A model generated the notes under the pieces. That model did no database searches. It was given only the letters and a program-made list of their open reading frames with translations, and was not told where the DNA came from. The position numbers and the translations under genes are program-made. A DNA stretch of 10,220 bases from an uncultured Pseudorhodobacter sp. (lineage in GTDB: Bacteria > Pseudomonadota > Alphaproteobacteria > Rhodobacterales > Rhodobacteraceae), in the NCBI GenBank assembly GCA_945957495.1, contig CAMFLG010000075.1, forward strand, positions 1 to 10,220, written 5' to 3'. Position 1 is the stretch's first letter, and every line of letters begins with the position of its first letter. Shown here piece after piece: positions 6,868 to 10,220 of the stretch.

Positions 6868-6871
6868 ATTC

Positions 6872-7639
6872 ATGCGCACAGCGATCATCACCGGGGCAAG
6901 TCGCGGCCTTGGCCGGGCCTTTGCAATCGGACTGGCCAGAGACGGATTCGCGCTGATGCTGACGGCCAGGGACGCGGGCGAGTTGCTGATTACCGCGCAG
7001 GCCGCGCGGGCTGCAGGGGCACCGCAGGCCTTCATCCATGCGGCAGATCTGTCGCAGCCCGGCGCCGCCGCCGAAGTGGTTGCCGCCACGCTTGCGGCGA
7101 CGGGCCGCGTGGATGCCCTGATCAACAACGCGGGCGCCACAAAGCGGGGCGATTTTCTGTCCTTGACGGATGAGGATTTTCTGGAGGGTTTCGCGCTGAA
7201 ATACCACGCGACCGTGCGGTTCTGCCGCGCGGCCTGGACCCCGTTGCAGGACAGCAAGGGCGTCATCGTCAATATTTCCGGCGTGGGCGCCCACACGCCA
7301 GAGCCGGATTTCACCATTGGGGGGTCGGTCAATTCCGCGCTGATCAACTTTACCAAGGCGATTTCGAAACGCGCGCAGGGCAGCGGCATGCGGATCAACA
7401 CCCTCTGCCCCGGCCATATCGTCACCGAACGTCTTGCGCGCCGGATCGAGACTTTGGCGCAGGAACGCAGCCTTTCCTTCGCCGAGGCCAAAGAAGTGCT
7501 GCGGGCGCAGCACGGCATTCCCCGCTATGGCGAGCCTGATGAGGTGGCGGATGTCGTGCGCTTTTTGTGCAGCCCGGCGGCGGCCTATGTCCACGGCAGC
7601 GTGATCACCGTGGACGGTGGCGCAACACCGGGGATCTGA
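6872..7639 (+). CDS. SDR-family protein with an apparently lost catalytic tetrad
   Basis: This 255-residue protein has the classical short-chain dehydrogenase/reductase fold. The cofactor side is intact: T-G-A-S-R-G-L-G (7-14), an Arg at 33 in L-T-A-R-D that suggests NADP(H), N-N-A-G (85-88), P-G-H-I-V-T-E-R and a C-terminal V-D-G-G. The catalytic side is not. Counting from classical SDR spacing, the Asn position is Lys110 (A-L-K-Y), the Ser position is Gly137 (N-I-S-G, with Ser136 adjacent), Tyr is Gly150 and Lys is Asn154 in the stretch I-G-G-S-V-N-S-A-L. The E-P-E-P-like segment at 143-146 resembles a known divergent group of 3-oxoacyl-reductase-like SDRs that lack the Tyr (from memory). 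The start is fixed by AAGGAG. It is transcribed alone on the + strand and converges on the GntR gene with a 6-bp gap. It may be a binding or regulatory protein, or use a different mechanism. Confidence 0.88.
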   Translation: MRTAIITGASRGLGRAFAIGLARDGFALMLTARDAGELLITAQAARAAGAPQAFIHAADLSQPGAAAEVVAATLAATGRVDALINNAGATKRGDFLSLTDEDFLEGFALKYHATVRFCRAAWTPLQDSKGVIVNISGVGAHTPEPDFTIGGSVNSALINFTKAISKRAQGSGMRINTLCPGHIVTERLARRIETLAQERSLSFAEAKEVLRAQHGIPRYGEPDEVADVVRFLCSPAAAYVHGSVITVDGGATPGI

Positions 7640-7640
7640 C

Positions 7641-7656
7641 CAGCCTCAGGAGGCTG
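7641..7656. terminator. Short hairpin between convergent SDR and GntR genes
   Basis: CAGCCT (7641-7646) and AGGCTG (7651-7656) form a 6-bp stem over a 4-base loop where the two genes meet. It overlaps the GntR stop codon. No T-tract is present, so a two-way terminator is only suggested. Confidence 0.3.
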
Positions 7657-8410
7657 CTGCAGCGGCCTCTTCGGCAATCCGGGTGCGCAGGATGCCGATG
7701 GCGACCTTGCCCGCATTCATCACATGCCGCACGGCGACCTTGCGGGCCTCTTTGCCCCGGCGGGCCGACAGATGGCCAACCAGTTCTTCCAGTTCCTGCA
7801 GGCTTTCATGGGTGCGCCCGGGCGCGGCCAGCGAGGTTGCGCGCAGCATCATCACCCGGGCATTCAGCGACGACAGCGTTTGGCCCAGCGCCTCGTTATG
7901 CGCGCCAAAGATCAGCCGGTCGTAAAAGGCGTTCTTGGCGGTCAGGCGTTCCAGCGGGTCGGTGATGCCTTCAACGCCCTTCAGCACCTCAAAGGCCACA
8001 TTCAGCGCCGCGATGTCGTCATCCGTGGCGTTTCGGGCGAAAAGTTCGCAGGCCAGCCCCTCAAGCTCGATCCGCACCTGATAGATGCCCTCGGCCTGTT
8101 CGGGCGACAGCCGGGCGACAATCGGGCCACGGTGCGGCACAACCTGCACCAAACCTTCGCTTTCCAGCTGCCGCAGCGCCTCGCGGACCGCGGTGCGGCT
8201 CACCCCGGTCATCTCGCAAAGATCACGTTCGGTGATGCGTTGACCGGCCTTGAAATAGCCCAGCGCGATCGAGTTGCGGATGCTTTCGGTCACGCCATGG
8301 CGCACCGGCGCCGCCGCCTTGACGACTTTGAAATCGAGGGTCAGAGGTCTATCATTCATCCACTTGGCCATATCTGTTGCGCCGCGCGCCCCCGAAGGCG
8401 CACTGACCAT
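7646..8410 (-). CDS. GntR-family transcriptional regulator, FCD (FadR/VanR-like) subfamily
   Basis: This is a 254-residue DNA-binding regulator. Residues about 35-100 form the GntR winged helix: I-R-N-S-I-A-L-G-Y-F-K-A-G-Q-R-I-T-E-R-D-L, then the recognition helix G-V-S-R-T-A-V-R-E-A-L-R-Q-L (69-82), then the wing (V-P-H-R-G-P-I-V). Residues about 107-240 are the helical FCD ligand-binding domain, starting I-Y-Q-V-R-I-E-L-E-G-L-A. The usual FCD metal ligands look mostly absent: the first His is Tyr163 (A-F-Y-D), a second is probably Glu, and only His229 remains clear. Start choice is uncertain among ATG 8410, 8371 and 8359; no good ribosome site precedes any of them, and a TATAGT box sits almost on 8410. 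It follows the aminotransferase gene on the same strand (46-bp gap), which suggests it controls that operon, the SDR, or both. Confidence 0.9.
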   Translation of the reverse strand: MVSAPSGARGATDMAKWMNDRPLTLDFKVVKAAAPVRHGVTESIRNSIALGYFKAGQRITERDLCEMTGVSRTAVREALRQLESEGLVQVVPHRGPIVARLSPEQAEGIYQVRIELEGLACELFARNATDDDIAALNVAFEVLKGVEGITDPLERLTAKNAFYDRLIFGAHNEALGQTLSSLNARVMMLRATSLAAPGRTHESLQELEELVGHLSARRGKEARKVAVRHVMNAGKVAIGILRTRIAEEAAAAAS

Positions 8411-8427
8411 ATCATGATACTACTATA
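8410..8427 (-). promoter_or_regulatory. Possible internal promoter and operator of the GntR gene
   Basis: On the - strand a TATAGT -10 box (+ coordinates 8422-8427) is followed by the perfect 10-base palindrome TATCATGATA (8410-8419), which overlaps ATG 8410. No good -35 box at ideal spacing was found. If real, transcription starts near 8415, making ATG 8410 almost leaderless or pointing to a start at 8371. A palindrome at the start site fits autorepression. Confidence 0.4.
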
Positions 8428-8456
8428 GGACAATCCGGCCCAACGAAAGTGCAAGC

Positions 8457-9641
8457 TTATCCGGCTGCCAAATCAATCACACGCATCGCCGCAGCAACGC
8501 CTGCGCCCACATCAATCCCTTTTGCGCCCATGGCCTGCAGACCGCCTGCGATGGCGGCAACGGCGACCACCGCGTAAATCGGGCGGGCGGTGGTGCCCAT
8601 ATGGCCGATCCGTGTCAGCTTGCCCAATGTTTCGGCCCGTCCCGAGGACAGCATCACGCCATAGCGGCTGCGGATCAAGGCACGCAGCTTTGCCTCGTCA
8701 ATACCCTCCGGGATGGCAACCGCCGTGCACGTTGGCGAGGCGATGTCCTCATGCGCCGCCCAAAGCCGCAGCCCGGCGGCCTGCACCCCGGCGCGGCAGG
8801 CGCGTGCGGTCAGCGCATGGCGGGCCCAGACGGCCTGCTCACCCTCTGCCAGATACACATCAAGTGCGGCATCCAATGCGTTGATTTCAGACACCGAAGG
8901 GGTGAAGGGAAAGGGCTGGTCGGCCTCATGCGCGCGCTTCCAGTCGCTGATCGACAGGATGGACGCCACTGGCGCATCGCGGTTCGCCGCGATCTTGTCC
9001 CAGGCGGCGGCGCTGACATGCAGCAAGGACAGGCCGGGCGGGCAGCCAAGGCATTTGTTCGGGCCGGTCACGAAAATATCCGCGCCGACGGCTTCGGGCA
9101 GAATCTCCATACCCCCGAAAGAAGAAACGGCGTCAACGATCAGCAATTTTCCGGCGGCCTTCACCACGGCGCCGATGGCAAGCGCCGGGTTGATCGTGCC
9201 CGAAGGTGTGTCGTGATGGCACAGCGAAACCACGGCGATATCGGGCCGCTTGGCCAGAATATCGGCGACGGCTTGGGCGGAAATCACCTCGTTATAGGGC
9301 ACCTCCAGCTCGACCAGCTCCTTGGCATAGCGCGCGGCCCAATAACCAAAGCCTTTGCCATAAACCCCCGAAACCAGATTAAGCACCACATCGCCCTTCG
9401 CGATCAGCGACGCGGCCGCAGCCTCAAGCCCAAGCACCGGTTCGCCTTGCAGGATCACCGGCGGCAGGCTGCTGTGGAAGGCGCGCTGCACCTTGGCATT
9501 GACTGCGGCGTATTGCGCCAGAAAGGCGGGATCATAGTCATAGAACACCGGTTTCGACAGCGCGCGCAGCACCGCCGGATAGGCATCGACAGGACCGGTT
9601 GTCAGGGTAACGACGGGATCGGGAATCGCGGTGGCGGTCAT
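8457..9641 (-). CDS. ppaT: Pyridoxamine-pyruvate aminotransferase (EC 2.6.1.30)
   Basis: This 394-residue fold-type I, class V aminotransferase catalyses pyridoxamine + pyruvate to pyridoxal + L-alanine, the entry step of the bacterial vitamin B6 degradation pathway. Unlike related enzymes it uses the vitamer as substrate, not PLP as cofactor. The sequence follows the M. loti enzyme (as I remember it) through most of its length. The residues named in that enzyme's structure are all present one position earlier: Glu67 (Q-G-E-P-V), which blocks the phosphate of PLP; Lys196 (T-G-P-N-K-C-L-G), the Schiff-base lysine; and Arg335 and Arg344 (S-S-G-R and L-T-R-I-G-H-M-G), which hold the amino-acid carboxylate. 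C-H-H-D-T-P-S-G-T and Asp170 (I-V-D-A-V-S-S) complete the active site. Start 9641 has CAGGAG 6 bases upstream. It follows an MmgE/PrpD gene by 26 bp and precedes the GntR gene, likely in one operon. Confidence 0.9.
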   Translation of the reverse strand: MTATAIPDPVVTLTTGPVDAYPAVLRALSKPVFYDYDPAFLAQYAAVNAKVQRAFHSSLPPVILQGEPVLGLEAAAASLIAKGDVVLNLVSGVYGKGFGYWAARYAKELVELEVPYNEVISAQAVADILAKRPDIAVVSLCHHDTPSGTINPALAIGAVVKAAGKLLIVDAVSSFGGMEILPEAVGADIFVTGPNKCLGCPPGLSLLHVSAAAWDKIAANRDAPVASILSISDWKRAHEADQPFPFTPSVSEINALDAALDVYLAEGEQAVWARHALTARACRAGVQAAGLRLWAAHEDIASPTCTAVAIPEGIDEAKLRALIRSRYGVMLSSGRAETLGKLTRIGHMGTTARPIYAVVAVAAIAGGLQAMGAKGIDVGAGVAAAMRVIDLAAG

Positions 9642-9667
9642 TGCATGCTCCTGCTGCGGATCGGGGA

Positions 9668-10220
9668 TCAGGTTCGGGTCAGCGCGACAAAGGCCGCGCC
9701 GTTCGGGGCGGCTTCAATATCGGAAATCGCGGCGATCAGGGCGGATGCGTCGATGCCTGCGCCGCGCCAGGCGATCTGCGCCTGCAGCTTTTCGGCAAGC
9801 TCTGCGTCGGTCAGCGGCCGGGCCAGCCCACCCTTGGCGGCAGCAACCCTGTGCGTCACCTCGCGCCCGTCCGACAGGATCAGCCGCACCGCCACCGAAT
9901 CAATCGGGACGCCGGCATCCTCGTGGAAGCGGAGCTTTCCACCCAAACGGCGCAAGGCCGGGTTTGCCACCGCCTTATCCGAAAAGGCGGCAAGGTCCGC
10001 GCGCCCCGACAGCAGGCTGACCGCAACCGCATGTTGCGCGCTGACCTGCGACATCCGACCAGAGGGCGGATCGGGCCTGTCGGTGCGTTGCCGCAACAGC
10101 GGATGGCCGGTCAGGTCGATGGCCGTGATCTCATCGGCAATCCCGCCAAAGCCACCATGCAGTTCAAGGCAGGCCTCGATCACCGGGTTCAGAACAACAC
10201 CGCAGGGATAGGGTTTGAAG
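9668..10220 (-). CDS. MmgE/PrpD-family protein, C-terminal fragment
   Basis: About 183 residues of the C-terminal part are visible; the start lies beyond the right edge (first whole codon at 10217-10219). The segment F-K-P-Y-P-C-G-V-V-L-N-P-V-I-E-A near the cut end matches the central MmgE/PrpD motif, though many members have His where this one has Asn in V-L-N-P. The rest shows the family's small alpha/beta domain with A-Q-H-A-V-A-V and a D-G-R-E-V-T-H-R-V hairpin, ending at TGA 9668-9670. The family includes 2-methylcitrate dehydratase and cis-aconitate decarboxylase, but many members have unknown reactions, so no specific activity is claimed. It lies 26 bp upstream of the pyridoxamine-pyruvate aminotransferase gene on the same strand, so the two are probably co-transcribed. 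Confidence 0.85.
   Translation of the reverse strand, partial: FKPYPCGVVLNPVIEACLELHGGFGGIADEITAIDLTGHPLLRQRTDRPDPPSGRMSQVSAQHAVAVSLLSGRADLAAFSDKAVANPALRRLGGKLRFHEDAGVPIDSVAVRLILSDGREVTHRVAAAKGGLARPLTDAELAEKLQAQIAWRGAGIDASALIAAISDIEAAPNGAAFVALTRT

Larger units (their letters stand above)
6597..6871. other. Regulatory intergenic region upstream of the SDR gene
   Basis: This 275-bp stretch has no convincing gene. The left part (to about 6710) is GC-rich and includes a small hairpin with arms AGGGG and CCCCT around a GCAA tetraloop (6680-6693). From about 6715 to 6850 it is noticeably AT-richer than its surroundings and holds a promoter, a large inverted repeat, a GT-N3-AC motif at 6752-6758 (the general shape of GntR/FadR-type sites) and a short in-frame leader. 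Open frames on the - strand here are composition shadows without family features. Confidence 0.7.

Noticed and set aside
6872..7639. Naming the SDR as pyridoxal 4-dehydrogenase of the B6 pathway
   Set aside because: The M. loti pyridoxal dehydrogenase is a classical SDR with Ser-Tyr-Lys as I recall it, whereas this protein lacks those residues. Position near PPAT alone is not enough.
8601..10211. A 536-codon open frame on the + strand
   Set aside because: It is antisense to the aminotransferase and PrpD-like genes, which have clear family motifs. The frame has no recognisable domain and an arginine/glutamine-rich composition typical of a GC-rich antisense shadow.
1..10220. Mobile elements, CRISPR arrays, tRNA or rRNA genes, phage or defence systems
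   Set aside because: No transposase, spaced repeats, cloverleaf-like sequence or terminal repeats were seen; the window is compact metabolic and transport genes.

Overview
The window looks like an ordinary chromosomal stretch from a high-GC alphaproteobacterium, most likely a Rhodobacteraceae/Roseobacter-type organism. This rests on codon use, tight ATGA gene overlaps, the repertoire of ABC importers, and an aminotransferase that closely resembles the Mesorhizobium loti enzyme as I remember it. No mobile element, tRNA, rRNA or CRISPR array was seen. The window is densely coding.

Layout. (1) 1-1336, + strand: the 3' end of a polyamine/iron-type ABC permease overlaps its complete CUT1/PotA-type ATPase by 4 bp (ATGA). 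(2) 1372-6102, - strand: a complete four-gene BMP-family importer, read from right to left as periplasmic binding protein, double-domain ATPase, permease 1, permease 2. This is the gene order of nucleoside and riboflavin BMP transporters. A strong hairpin separates the binding-protein gene from the ATPase gene, and the ATPase and permease 1 genes overlap by 4 bp. (3) 6192-6596, + strand: a small secreted four-cysteine protein, divergent from the importer. (4) 6597-6871: a regulatory intergenic region with a TTGACA promoter overlain by an inverted repeat with perfect 9-bp arms, then a leader of about 120 nt that contains a 35-codon reading frame. (5) 6872-7639, + strand: an SDR-fold protein that keeps the nucleotide-binding motifs but appears to have lost all four catalytic tetrad residues. 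(6) 7646-10220, - strand: an MmgE/PrpD-family gene (cut by the window edge), then pyridoxamine-pyruvate aminotransferase, then a GntR/FCD regulator.

How the parts may work together. The best-identified catabolic gene is the aminotransferase. It has the Glu, Lys and two Arg residues that define the PLP-independent enzyme, which converts pyridoxamine plus pyruvate to pyridoxal plus L-alanine and starts vitamin B6 degradation. The GntR regulator is directly downstream, and the SDR converges on it with a 6-bp gap. A BMP importer lies about 2.3 kb from the aminotransferase gene, and this family moves heterocyclic compounds such as nucleosides and riboflavin. One testable reading is therefore a B6-vitamer (or related amine) uptake and catabolism locus. 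The transporter's substrate, the SDR's role and the PrpD-like enzyme's reaction are not shown by the sequence. The polyamine/iron-type transporter at the left edge is probably an unrelated neighbour.
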